Positions 51,163-59,200 of a stretch of 64,000 nucleotides of DNA are shown piece after piece. Below the pieces are notes generated by a model that was not told the DNA's origin, did not search any database, and saw only the letters and a list, made by a program, of their open reading frames with translations. Every line of letters starts with the position of its first letter. Position 1 is the first letter of the stretch. Source of the DNA: Streptomyces flavofungini (GTDB lineage Bacteria; Actinomycetota; Actinomycetes; Streptomycetales; Streptomycetaceae); contig NZ_BMVR01000003.1 of assembly GCF_014650815.1 (NCBI RefSeq), forward strand, positions 682,001 through 746,000. The letters are read 5' to 3'. The translations under genes and the position numbers were made by a program.

Positions 51163-52795
51163 GTGAGTGAATTCGAGGCGATCGACGCGCTGCTCGCGGC
51201 CGCGCCCGACGCCAACCCGCTGCCGCCCGCCGAGCGGCGCCGGCTGCTGCGCGACGAGCTCGGCCGGTCGCGGGCGCAGGTCGCCCGCGCCCTGGGGGTG
51301 AGCTCGTCGACGCTCGCGGCGTGGGAGACGGGGCGCGATCCCAGCGGGGAGCTGCGCAGCCGGTACGTGTACTTCCTGCGGCAGGCCGAGGAGCGGGAGC
51401 GGCTGCGCCAGCTGGACGAGGAGCGGCGCCGTGGCGGTACGGCGGATGTCGTGGCCCTGGGCGGTGAGGCGTCGGGGGAGCCCGCGGCGACTGCCGCGCG
51501 GACCGCGCCTGCCGATGCCGCCTCTGCCGATGCCGGTGCCGACGACCAGGGCGAACTCGCCGAGCCGAGCCCCTGTGTGCTGTGCGGTCAGCCCGCCCGG
51601 CACCAGGTGGAGGGCTATCCGCAGCACCTCGACCCCGCCGAGTGCGCCGCTCCCGCGCCGGAGCCCCCGGTCCCCGCGACCCGGCCCGCCACCCCGGCCC
51701 GCTGCCGCTGCCCCGCAGCTCCTCAACGCCTCCGCCCCGCAGCCCAACGCCTCCGGCCCGCAGCGCGTCGTCCGCAGCCCGGGCCGAGGCATGAAGGTCG
51801 TGCCCGTGGGCCGCCGCGCCCAGGCCGCGTCCGACGTCCCCGACCTGATCGGCGACGCGGTCGCCGCTGCGCTCGCCGAGTGCGCCGGGGATGTGGAGGC
51901 GGCCACGGCGGCGCTGGTGAAGCGGGCGATCCCGGACGCGATGGCGCTGCTCGACGAGACCCGCAAGGGGGCCAGGTACGACGTCGTCGCGCACCCCTGG
52001 GTCCCGGACATCCTGCGCAAGCAGACGGCGCGCGGTGCGGACCAGATCTGGGAGGGCCGCCCCAAGTGGACCCGCGCCGAACTGCCGCCCGGTGCCCACG
52101 AGGTGACGGCGCTCGACATCAACGGCGCCTGTCTTTCCGCCCTGAAGACGCACCTCCCGATCGGCCAGCTGGAGCACTCCACCGGCTTCGACCACGACCA
52201 CCGCCGCGCGGGCGTCCATCTGATCACCCCGCCCGACTGGCACCACGACGACGTCCTGCCCAACCCACTGGGCAACCGCGACGAACCGGGCCCCCTGTGG
52301 GTCACCGAGCCGACCCTCCGCCTGCTGCTGCGCCTGTCGGGCCCGAAGTACGGGATGTGCGACGCGCCGGAGATCCACGAGTCGTTCACGTCCGGCGCCA
52401 CGGAGAACCTCCTTGAGAAGTTCCGCATCGCCCTGAAGGACGCCCGGGACGGGGCGATCGCCGGGGACGAAGAGGTGACGCTGGAGTACGTGAAGGCGAT
52501 GTACTCGAAGTTCGTCTCCACGATGGGCGAGTCCCACTACAACCGTGAGCTGTACCGCCCCGACTGGATGCACCTCATCCGCTCCCAGGCGTTCTCCAAC
52601 CTCTGGACGAAGGCGTACAAGGCGCACCGCGAGGGCCTGGGTGTCGTGCGCGCCATGGGCACCGACGAACTCCACGTCATCGGCGACTGGCGGTCGGTGT
52701 TCCCCGAGGGCCGCGGGGTGACCGAGGTGAAGGTCAAGGACACCTACACCGTCGGCACCGCCGCAGAACAGGCACCGGACGCCCAGTCCGACTGA
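51163..52795 (+). pseudogene. tap: Tap-like (telomere-associated) protein gene with a frameshift
   Basis: From GTG 51163 (ribosome-binding site GGAG), the first frame has an XRE helix-turn-helix: RSRAQVARALGVSSSTLAAW, ETGRDPSGEL, then CVLCGQPARHQVEGYPQHLD (a zinc-ribbon-like CxxC). It runs well to about 51700. The conserved C-terminal part is in the +1 frame to the TGA at 52793: GARYDVVAHPWVPDILRKQT, LDINGACLSALKTHLPIGQL, then KAMYSKFVSTMGESHYNREL and VRAMGTDELHVIGDWRSVFP. Total length is 3n+1, as after a single-base insertion (for example at 51701). Tap proteins bind replicating linear-chromosome ends. A sequencing error would restore a full gene of about 543 residues. Confidence 0.72.
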
Positions 52796-52807
52796 CTGGG
52801 CGTCCGG
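52775..52807 (+). terminator. 14-bp perfect hairpin overlapping the tap stop codon
   Basis: CCGGACGCCCAGTC (52775-52788) pairs exactly with GACTGGGCGTCCGG (52794-52807), loop CGACT; the stop TGA at 52793-52795 lies at the loop edge. Confidence 0.85.
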
Positions 52808-52838
52808 CCGAGCGGGCGGCGCGGGCCTCCGCCGGGAC

Positions 52839-53009
52839 TCACCAGCGGTACCAGCGCCCCCTGCGTCCGCCGGCCCCGGCCGGGCGGACGATGAAGCCCA
52901 CCAGCCACGCCACGATGACGACGGCCGCCACCAGCCACAGGAACTTGAGGGCGAAGCCCGCGCCGAACAGCACGAGAGCGATCAGCAGAACCAGCAGCAA
53001 AGGAACCAT
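52839..53009 (-). CDS. 56-residue membrane protein, last gene of the tetronate-like operon
   Basis: The small protein starts at ATG 53009 with GGAGG 9 nt upstream. It is almost wholly hydrophobic (MVPLLLVLLIALVLFGAGFA, LWLVAAVVIVAWLVGFIV), giving two short membrane helices, and ends with the basic RRGRWYRW. It resembles small hydrophobic actinobacterial proteins of unknown role. It lies 71 nt after the 96-residue membrane protein on the same strand and may be co-transcribed. It is too short for a firm family call. Confidence 0.6.
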   Translation of the reverse strand: MVPLLLVLLIALVLFGAGFALKFLWLVAAVVIVAWLVGFIVRPAGAGGRRGRWYRW

Positions 53010-53080
53010 GTCTATCGACCTCCGCCACCCCGAGTGCCCGATGGCGCGGGCGTTATGCGGGCGGTGACGGCCGGTCCGGC

Positions 53081-53371
53081 TCAGTCCCAGACGCTCTTCC
53101 TCTCGTCCGCCGCCCCGTCGTCCCCGCCCGCGGCGCCGTCGGCGGGACCCCGCTCCCGTACGTACAGAAGCAGGAACGAACAGGCGCCCGCCGCGCCCGC
53201 GATGACGCACACCACCTCGGTGACGTCGGTGCCGAACAGCGTCATCAGGTGCGGGTCGCCCGCCGCGAGGGCCACGATCTGACCCGCGACCACGACGAGG
53301 CCGCCGAGCAGGAAGGCGATGAGCAGGACGCGGGTCGCGCCCAGCAGGAAGACACGCAGGAAGCTGTGCAC
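53081..53371 (-). CDS. 96-residue two-helix membrane protein, possible reduced TRAP small subunit
   Basis: The protein starts at GTG 53371 (GGAGAG upstream). Two membrane helices are visible: RVLLIAFLLGGLVVVAGQIV and VVCVIAGAAGACSFLLLYV. It lies 52 nt downstream of the DctM-type permease. TRAP systems need a DctQ subunit, which normally has four helices; this protein may be a shortened counterpart, or unrelated. Its charged tail is disordered. Assignment is an inference from position and topology. Confidence 0.5.
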   Translation of the reverse strand: MHSFLRVFLLGATRVLLIAFLLGGLVVVAGQIVALAAGDPHLMTLFGTDVTEVVCVIAGAAGACSFLLLYVRERGPADGAAGGDDGAADERKSVWD

Positions 53372-53423
53372 GGTGGCTCTCCGTTTCTCCGTGTGCGGCT
53401 CGGCCGGGGACCCCGTGTGCGGC

Positions 53424-54773
53424 TCAGCCGGGTACCCACAGCACGCCCACCGCCATCAGGACGCCGAACAGGTAGGTCGGCACCAGGTAGTACAGGGCCA
53501 CGGGCAGGAAGATGCGGGCCGGGTTGATGTCGGCGATGCCCGCGGCCACGTACAGGGGCGCCGCGCCCGGCGGTGAGCAGCCCTCGGACGAGGCCCACAC
53601 GATCACCGACGCGAACGCGACGTGGGCGGGGATGCCGGCGGCGGTGAGCGCGGCGAAGGCGACGGGGCCGACGGCCGCGAGGGTGGACGTGGTGTTGAGG
53701 GGGCCCGCGACGACGACGAGGACCAGGCCCACCACGAGCGCCGCGACCAGGGGCGGGACGTCCTGGAGGTCCTTGAGGTACGGGGCGAGTTGCTCGCCGA
53801 GGCCGAGACGGGCGAGGACCTCCGAGGCCGCGAACGCCGACACCATCGTCACGCCCACGAGCCCCAGCTTCGCGCCGATCTCGCCCAGCGTCCGCCACCA
53901 GTCGGCGCCGCCGTGCGGCAGCGCCCGCCGCTCCACCAGGAGCCCTGCGACCAGCATCACCACCGGCAGCCACATGAGCAGCGGCACCGCGTCCGTGGCG
54001 TCGAGCCCGTCGAGGCGGTCCGTCGCCCAGTCGCTGCCGGGCCCCGCCGTGAGGAGGACCGGCACGGCGACGGCTGCGAGGACGAGGAGCGACGTCCAGC
54101 CCGAGCCGAACGACTGGCGCAGCGGCCGGATGTCCGCCGCGGTCATCGTCCCCACGCCCCGCCAGCGCACGATCGCGTACGCGATGACGAGCCGCATCCC
54201 GACCATCCACGCCCCGGTGACGAACAGCGTGGCCACGACGTCGTGCGAGGACAGCACCGGCACCACCGTCGGCGCGGCGAGCAGCACGAAGAACGCGCCG
54301 CTGAACGGGAACGTCGCGCCGACGCCCGCGTTGCCGGAAAGCACCAGCGCGGCTGTCTCGCCGCTGGCCCGCGACCGCTTCATCCACGGGATGGCCAGCG
54401 AGCCGACGGTGGCGACGATCGCCGCGCCGTTGTGCGCGACGGCTCCGAACAGGCCGGAGGCCACCGTCGCCGCGTACGCGGAACCGCCCTTGCGGCGGCC
54501 GAGCAGTGAGCTGAGGATGTCGATCATCCGGTGCACGAGGCCCGTACGCGTGAGCAGTTCGCTGACGAAGACGAACGCGAGCGCCGCGAACGTGATCTCC
54601 GACTTGAGGCCCTCGACGAGGCTCTCCCACGCCACGCGCGGCGCGTCGGTCCCGCCGAACGTCGCGCTCGCCAGGAACCCGAGGACCATCGCCTCGCCGA
54701 TGTTCCGCCGGAATCCCACATTCCAGATGACGATGACGCCGATGAACGCCACCAGGGCGAGGATCGCGTTCAT
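53424..54773 (-). CDS. TRAP-type large permease (DctM-like)
   Basis: The 449-residue protein has about twelve hydrophobic segments. ALAFVFVSELLTRTGLVHRM and GGSAYAATVASGLFGAVAHN, then GSLAIPWMKRS and GNAGVGATFPFSGAFFVLL follow the DctM pattern (FIL.GELM..G; fixed Gly-rich loops; PPS-like hairpin). A second half repeats the pattern (AGPLNTTSTLAAVGPVAFAA). DctM normally works with a small DctQ and an extracytoplasmic DctP; no DctP gene is present here. Its ATG overlaps the aldolase-fusion stop (ATGA). The imported sugar acid is unknown. A GntP or ion-transporter family alternative is less likely. Confidence 0.75.
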   Translation of the reverse strand: MNAILALVAFIGVIVIWNVGFRRNIGEAMVLGFLASATFGGTDAPRVAWESLVEGLKSEITFAALAFVFVSELLTRTGLVHRMIDILSSLLGRRKGGSAYAATVASGLFGAVAHNGAAIVATVGSLAIPWMKRSRASGETAALVLSGNAGVGATFPFSGAFFVLLAAPTVVPVLSSHDVVATLFVTGAWMVGMRLVIAYAIVRWRGVGTMTAADIRPLRQSFGSGWTSLLVLAAVAVPVLLTAGPGSDWATDRLDGLDATDAVPLLMWLPVVMLVAGLLVERRALPHGGADWWRTLGEIGAKLGLVGVTMVSAFAASEVLARLGLGEQLAPYLKDLQDVPPLVAALVVGLVLVVVAGPLNTTSTLAAVGPVAFAALTAAGIPAHVAFASVIVWASSEGCSPPGAAPLYVAAGIADINPARIFLPVALYYLVPTYLFGVLMAVGVLWVPG

Positions 54774-56188
54774 CGGCTTGGGTCCTCGAGTCCGGCCGCG
54801 CGGTACGCGGCGTGGGCCGGGGCGGCGGTGAGGTGGCGCAGGAGGGCGTGGGCCCCGGGGTGGTCCCTGGCGTGTGCGCCCAGCGCGATCGACAGGTCGG
54901 TGTAGTGCTGGACCTCCTCGGGGAACGCGCCGACGACCCGCGCGTCCGGCACGAACCGCAGCTCGCTCACCTGCTGCACGGCCAGGTCCGCCCGCCCGTC
55001 CGTGACCGCGAGGGCCGTGAACCCCTTGTCGACCACCGTGGCCCGGGAGTTGACCTCGGCCGCGATGCCGAGCCGGTCGAGCAGCGCGGCGAACGCGACA
55101 CCGCTCGCGCCGGTACGCGAGTACGCCACCGACCGGGCGGACGTCAGCGCCCGCACGAGCGCCCCCGTGCTGGAAATATCCACGGCGGGCGCACCCGGCG
55201 GCACGGCCACCCCGATGCCCACGCGCGCGAGCGGCCGCAGCGAGGCCCGGTCGAGCACGCCCGCGTCGGCCAGCTTCGCCAGGCCGCTCGTCACCCCGAC
55301 CATGACGTCGGGGCGCGCGCCGCCCGCGATCTGCTCAAGCAGGACGTTCGTGGGCTCGTACACCCCGTCGACGTCGATCCCGGTGGCGCTGGTGAACGCC
55401 TCCAGGACGACGTCGTCCAGGGCCTTCTTGATGGCGAGCGCGCTGAACAGGGCCACGGGGGAGGGGAGGCGAGGGGCGAGGGCGGCACGCTGCTCCGCAC
55501 TGAGGCGGGCGTGCTCGGTACCGCGCAGGAGCAGGAAGATCCGCGCTGTCTGCTCCAGTTCCTCGACGGCCTCCAACGCCGCGTCGAGCCCGGGAGCCGC
55601 CACCACCGGACCGTGGTGCCGCAGCAGCAGCGCCGCGTGGGTACGGGCCTGCTCCTCGGCCGGGCCCGCGAGTCGGACGTCGCCCGGCGCGAAGTAGGGG
55701 AGCAGGGGGAGCCGTCCGACGCGCATGGCGTAGTAGGCGGTGAGCGGGGGGAGCGCGTCGTCCGGGTCGAGGCCGTCGAGGCACGACACCGCGGCGGCGT
55801 GCGGGGAGTGAGTGTGGACGACGGCCCGCGCGTCGGGGCGTGCGCGCAGCATCGCGGCGTGCAGGAACGCCTCTTTGGACGGCGGCGGTCCGTCGAGGTG
55901 CGCGCCGTCGGCGTCGATGACGGACAGGTCCTCGGGAGCCACGGCCCCGAGCTCGGTGCCGGTCGGGGTGATGAGGATGCTGCCGTCGGTGGTACGCAGC
56001 GACACGTTGCCGGTGCGTCCGTGCACGAGCCCGCGGGCGGCCAGGGCGTGGGCGGTGGTGACGAGGGCGGCGCGTGCGGAGGAGTGGGGGAGTGCGGGCG
56101 AGGGGTGCGAAGGGGCCGTGGCGGGCGGGTGTTGGGGGTGGTCGGGCGCGGTGCCAGGGACGGGGGTCCGGCGCGGGGTGGTGGTCAT
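54770..56188 (-). CDS. Class II aldolase/decarboxylase fused to a ModA-like substrate-binding domain
   Basis: The 472-residue protein has two domains. Residues 37-235 form a class II aldolase (OtnC/fuculose-1-phosphate type). GRTGNVSLR, ILITPTGTELG, catalytic Glu106 in PSKEAF and zinc ligands His125 and His127 (VVHTHSPHAAAV) with a third His in LLRHHGPVV (191-192) are present. Residues 246-455 resemble the type 2 periplasmic-binding fold of molybdate-type receptors (KKALDDVVLEAFTSATGIDV, LLEQIAGGARPDVMVGVT). There is no signal peptide, so the binding domain is intracellular. The aldolase is expected to cleave or decarboxylate the phosphorylated sugar acid made by the kinase. The start follows AAGGAG and overlaps the kinase stop. 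Confidence 0.85.
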   Translation of the reverse strand: MTTTPRRTPVPGTAPDHPQHPPATAPSHPSPALPHSSARAALVTTAHALAARGLVHGRTGNVSLRTTDGSILITPTGTELGAVAPEDLSVIDADGAHLDGPPPSKEAFLHAAMLRARPDARAVVHTHSPHAAAVSCLDGLDPDDALPPLTAYYAMRVGRLPLLPYFAPGDVRLAGPAEEQARTHAALLLRHHGPVVAAPGLDAALEAVEELEQTARIFLLLRGTEHARLSAEQRAALAPRLPSPVALFSALAIKKALDDVVLEAFTSATGIDVDGVYEPTNVLLEQIAGGARPDVMVGVTSGLAKLADAGVLDRASLRPLARVGIGVAVPPGAPAVDISSTGALVRALTSARSVAYSRTGASGVAFAALLDRLGIAAEVNSRATVVDKGFTALAVTDGRADLAVQQVSELRFVPDARVVGAFPEEVQHYTDLSIALGAHARDHPGAHALLRHLTAAPAHAAYRAAGLEDPSR

Positions 56189-57627
56189 GGGCGGGCTCCT
56201 TGGGGGCGGCTTGGCGGGGAGGGGGTGTGCGGTGGGGGAGCGGAGCGGCCAGGAGGTGCGGGGGCGGCCGGTGCGGGCGCGTGGTGCGGGGGACTGGAGT
56301 GGTGTGTGGGAGCGGAGAGGTCCGGGGGCCGGGAGGGGGAGTGGCCCTGGGGCAGGGGGTGGTCGCGGGGTGCTGCCGAGGCCCTGACCAGGAAGTCCGG
56401 GGCGCCGAAGTTGCCCGACTTGAGGAGGAGCGTGATGTCGGGGCCCGAGGTGGGGTGGATCCACGGGACGCCGGGGGCCCCGGCGCGGCCGATCCAGGCG
56501 CCGGTGATGCCGAGTGCGGTGACCACGGAGCCCGAGGTCTCGCCGCCCGCCGCGATGATGCGGCGTACGCCCCGGGACGCGAGCCCGGCGGCGATGCGGC
56601 CGGTGGCCTCCTCCAGGACGGCCGCCGCCCGTTCGGCGCCCAATGCCCGTTGGACGGCCCGGAGTTCGTCGGGCTCGACGGAGGAGTGGAGCACGGGTGC
56701 GCCGTGGGGTGAGCCGGGCGGCAGGGCGTCGTACCAGTCGAGGGCGTGTCCGGCCAGCGTTGCCGGGTCGGGCTCGGCCACGGGGTCGAGGCGGTGCAGC
56801 GGGCGGCCCTGGGCGCGCAGGGCGTCGAGTTGTTGGAGGGTGCGCGCGGAGCAGCTTCCGGCGAGGACGGCCGCGGGCCAGGTGGCCAGGGGCTCCACCT
56901 CGTCGTACGGGGCGGGGGCGCCGCCCGGGACGGCGTGTGCCAGCCCGCCCGCGAGTCCGGCCGCCCCGGCGGTGAGCGGCGCGTCGGCCGTGGCGAGGCC
57001 GAGGGTGCGCAGGTCGTCCTCGTCGAGCGCGTCGGCGAGCAGGTAGCGGACGCCGCGCGCCGTCGCGTCGGTGAGCGCCGCGCGGACGGCCTCGACGCCC
57101 GCGCGCACGGTGCCCCACCGGACCACCTCCACCGGCTGGTCCGTCTGGGCCCGGAGAAGCCGGGGCAGCGACGAGTCGGTCATCGGCGTCACCGGGTGGT
57201 GGCGCATCGGCGACTCGGCCAACGGCACGCCGTTCACGAAGAGCCGGCCCTCGTACTGGGTGCGGCCGTGCTGCGGTGAGCTGGGGGTGAGGAGCACGGC
57301 CGGGGCGTCCAGGGCGTCGGCGAGCGCGTCCAGGACCGGGCCGATGTTGCCGTCGGGCGTGGAGTCGAAGGTCGAGCAGAACTTGAAGTAGACCTGCCGC
57401 ACGCCGTGTTCGCGCAGGTGCTCCAGGGCCGCCAGCGACTCCGCGACGGCGTGTGCGGGGGCCGCCATCCGGCTCTTGAGCGCGACGACGACCGCCTCGT
57501 GCCCGTCCGGCGGCGCCACGTCCGCGCCCGGCACCCCGAAGTACAGGACGGTCCGCAGCCCGCTCTCCCGCAGGGCCAGGGCCACATCACCGGCCCCGGT
57601 CACGTCATCGGCGATCACTCCGAGCAC
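56185..57627 (-). CDS. Four-carbon acid sugar kinase family protein (DUF1537)
   Basis: The 480-residue protein starts at GTG 57627 (GAGGAG 7 nt upstream). It has both DUF1537 domains. VLGVIADDVTGAGDVALALR is the N-terminal substrate domain with its conserved ADDxTGA. YFKFCSTFDSTPDGNIGPVL follows, and RRIIAAGGETSGSVVTALGI with KSGNFGAPDFLVRA is the C-terminal nucleotide domain. The family phosphorylates oxo-tetronates. A Pro/Ser-rich tail of about 50 residues is unusual and may be a reading-through of formerly non-coding sequence. It overlaps both neighbours. Confidence 0.92.
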   Translation of the reverse strand: MLGVIADDVTGAGDVALALRESGLRTVLYFGVPGADVAPPDGHEAVVVALKSRMAAPAHAVAESLAALEHLREHGVRQVYFKFCSTFDSTPDGNIGPVLDALADALDAPAVLLTPSSPQHGRTQYEGRLFVNGVPLAESPMRHHPVTPMTDSSLPRLLRAQTDQPVEVVRWGTVRAGVEAVRAALTDATARGVRYLLADALDEDDLRTLGLATADAPLTAGAAGLAGGLAHAVPGGAPAPYDEVEPLATWPAAVLAGSCSARTLQQLDALRAQGRPLHRLDPVAEPDPATLAGHALDWYDALPPGSPHGAPVLHSSVEPDELRAVQRALGAERAAAVLEEATGRIAAGLASRGVRRIIAAGGETSGSVVTALGITGAWIGRAGAPGVPWIHPTSGPDITLLLKSGNFGAPDFLVRASAAPRDHPLPQGHSPSRPPDLSAPTHHSSPPHHAPAPAAPAPPGRSAPPPHTPSPPSRPQGARP

Positions 57628-58316
57628 GACGTGCTCCTCTCTGTTCCTGCCGTCGCTGTTCCTGCCGCCGAGGTGGCCTCCGCGGCCCGGCCCACCGCGC
57701 TGCGCAGGGCGCGGGCCGCCGTGTGCGGCCCGGTGTGGACGGGCAGCCCGAGTGCGGCAACCAGGTCGTCGGCGTGCGGCGCCAACGAGTACTGGGCCAG
57801 CAGCACCCCGTCCGCATCCCCGGGATCCGGGCGCTCGCCCGGGGCGATCACCTGGCCGACGGCCCGCACGGGCGACCCGGCAGCCCGCGCGGCGGCCCGG
57901 AACCGCTCCAGCGAGTCGTCCAACGCCCCGGCGAAGGACGCGAGGACGAGCACACGACGGTGGCCCCGGGCGAGCGCCGCGGCGAACGCGGCGGAGTCCG
58001 CCGCGAGCACCGGGACGGCCGCCTCGGCGCGCTCGGCCACCGGCCCGTAGAGCGAGCACGTCAGGAGTACGCCCCGGGCGCCGCCCGCCACGGCGTACGC
58101 GATGAGCCGCCGCATCCGGTCGGCGAGCGCCGGAGCCAGTCCGCCCTGTGCCTCGGCGTCGGTGAGCAGCGCGTCGTCGAGCAGGTTCCAGGGCTCGGCC
58201 TCGGGGAAGGCGTCGGCGAGCCCGGCGACGGCGGGGCCGATCGCCGCCGGGGTGGCGCTGATGAGCGCGATGCGCGGGCGCCCAGGTGGGGGAGCGGGGC
58301 GGGCGGAGGTGTTCAC
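57615..58316 (-). CDS. Aspartate/glutamate racemase-like protein with one active-site Cys
   Basis: The 233-residue protein fits the Asp/Glu racemase fold: RIALISATPAAIGPAVAGLA and GGARGVLLTCSLYGPV with Cys87 at the first catalytic position. The second catalytic Cys should lie near residue 176; the sequence there is VLLAQYSLAPHADDL and has none. One-Cys members include arylmalonate decarboxylase. A racemisation by two bases is therefore doubtful; an isomerase or decarboxylase role is possible. GTG 58316 overlaps the isomerase stop, and its end overlaps the kinase start by 13 nt. The C-terminal tail is Ala/Thr-rich. Confidence 0.78.
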   Translation of the reverse strand: MNTSARPAPPPGRPRIALISATPAAIGPAVAGLADAFPEAEPWNLLDDALLTDAEAQGGLAPALADRMRRLIAYAVAGGARGVLLTCSLYGPVAERAEAAVPVLAADSAAFAAALARGHRRVLVLASFAGALDDSLERFRAAARAAGSPVRAVGQVIAPGERPDPGDADGVLLAQYSLAPHADDLVAALGLPVHTGPHTAARALRSAVGRAAEATSAAGTATAGTERSTSCSE

Positions 58317-59200
58317 GCCGTCACCTCCGTGATCCAGCCGAGCCCGGCGACCGTGCCGTGGGCGGGCCGGTACTCGCAGCCGATCCAGCCGTCGTACCCG
58401 GCCGCGCGCAGCGCCTCGAAGACCCGCGGCCAGCGGATCTCGCCGGTGCCGGGCTCGGTGCGGTCGGGCGGGTCGGCGATCTGGAGGTGCAGGGCGTACG
58501 GCAGGCAGGCGTCCAGGGTCCGTACGAGATCGCCCTCGGTGACCTGGGCGTGGTAGAGGTCGAGGAGCAGCCCGGCCCGGTCGCGGCCGACGGCTTCCAC
58601 GACGGCCGTCGCCCGGGCCTGGGTGCGGAGGAAGTAGCCGGGCGCGTCACGCCGGTTCTGCGCCTCGACGACGACGCGCACCCCGGTGCCGTGGGCGCGG
58701 TCGGCGGCCCAGGCGATGTTCGTGACGTAGGTGGCGAAGGCGCGCTCGGCGCTCACGTCCGGCGGTACGACCCCGGCCAGGACGTGCAGGAGCCCGGCGC
58801 CCAGCTCGGTGGCGTACGCAAGGCCGCGCTCGACCCCGGCACGGAAGTCCGCGACGCGGCCCGGGTGGCAGGCGAGCCCCGCCCGCTCCACCGAACCGGC
58901 CTCCCCGGCGGGCGAGTTGATGAGAACCTGCCGCAACCCAGCGTCCCGCAGCAGCCCGCGCAGTCGCGCCGGGGGATATGGATACGGGTCGGCGTACTCG
59001 ACCCCCGCGAAGCCCGCCTCGGCCGCCGCGTCGAAGCGCCGCTCGAAGGACAGCTCCGTGAAGAGCCACTTGAGGTTGGCGGCGAGGGGCGGACCGCCGG
59101 GGACCCGGAGGCCGCTCGGGCCGAGCGGCGCCGCGCGCGGCGCCGGGGGAGGGGACGATTCCTCGGGCCGCGCCCCAGCCGTCTCACCAGCGACCCCCAT
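58313..59200 (-). CDS. Hydroxypyruvate/2-oxo-tetronate isomerase-fold protein (OtnI-like)
   Basis: The 295-residue protein is a TIM-barrel isomerase (AP_endonuc_2 fold). After a Pro/Ala-rich N-terminal 38 residues, LAANLKWLFTELSFERRFDA, AAEAGFAGVEYADPYPYPP, then VRVVVEAQNRRDAPGYFLRT (catalytic Glu179) and YDGWIGCEYRPAHGTVAGL (second catalytic Glu) match OtnI/hydroxypyruvate isomerase. It probably converts 2-oxo- to 3-oxo-acid before phosphorylation. ATG 59200 overlaps the dehydrogenase stop by one base. Confidence 0.88.
   Translation of the reverse strand: MGVAGETAGARPEESSPPPAPRAAPLGPSGLRVPGGPPLAANLKWLFTELSFERRFDAAAEAGFAGVEYADPYPYPPARLRGLLRDAGLRQVLINSPAGEAGSVERAGLACHPGRVADFRAGVERGLAYATELGAGLLHVLAGVVPPDVSAERAFATYVTNIAWAADRAHGTGVRVVVEAQNRRDAPGYFLRTQARATAVVEAVGRDRAGLLLDLYHAQVTEGDLVRTLDACLPYALHLQIADPPDRTEPGTGEIRWPRVFEALRAAGYDGWIGCEYRPAHGTVAGLGWITEVTA

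Noticed and set aside
54770..57118. A longer aldolase frame reaching into the kinase gene
   Set aside because: The extra N-terminal part is an off-frame Arg/Pro-rich reading; ATG 56188 has AAGGAG and overlaps the kinase stop.
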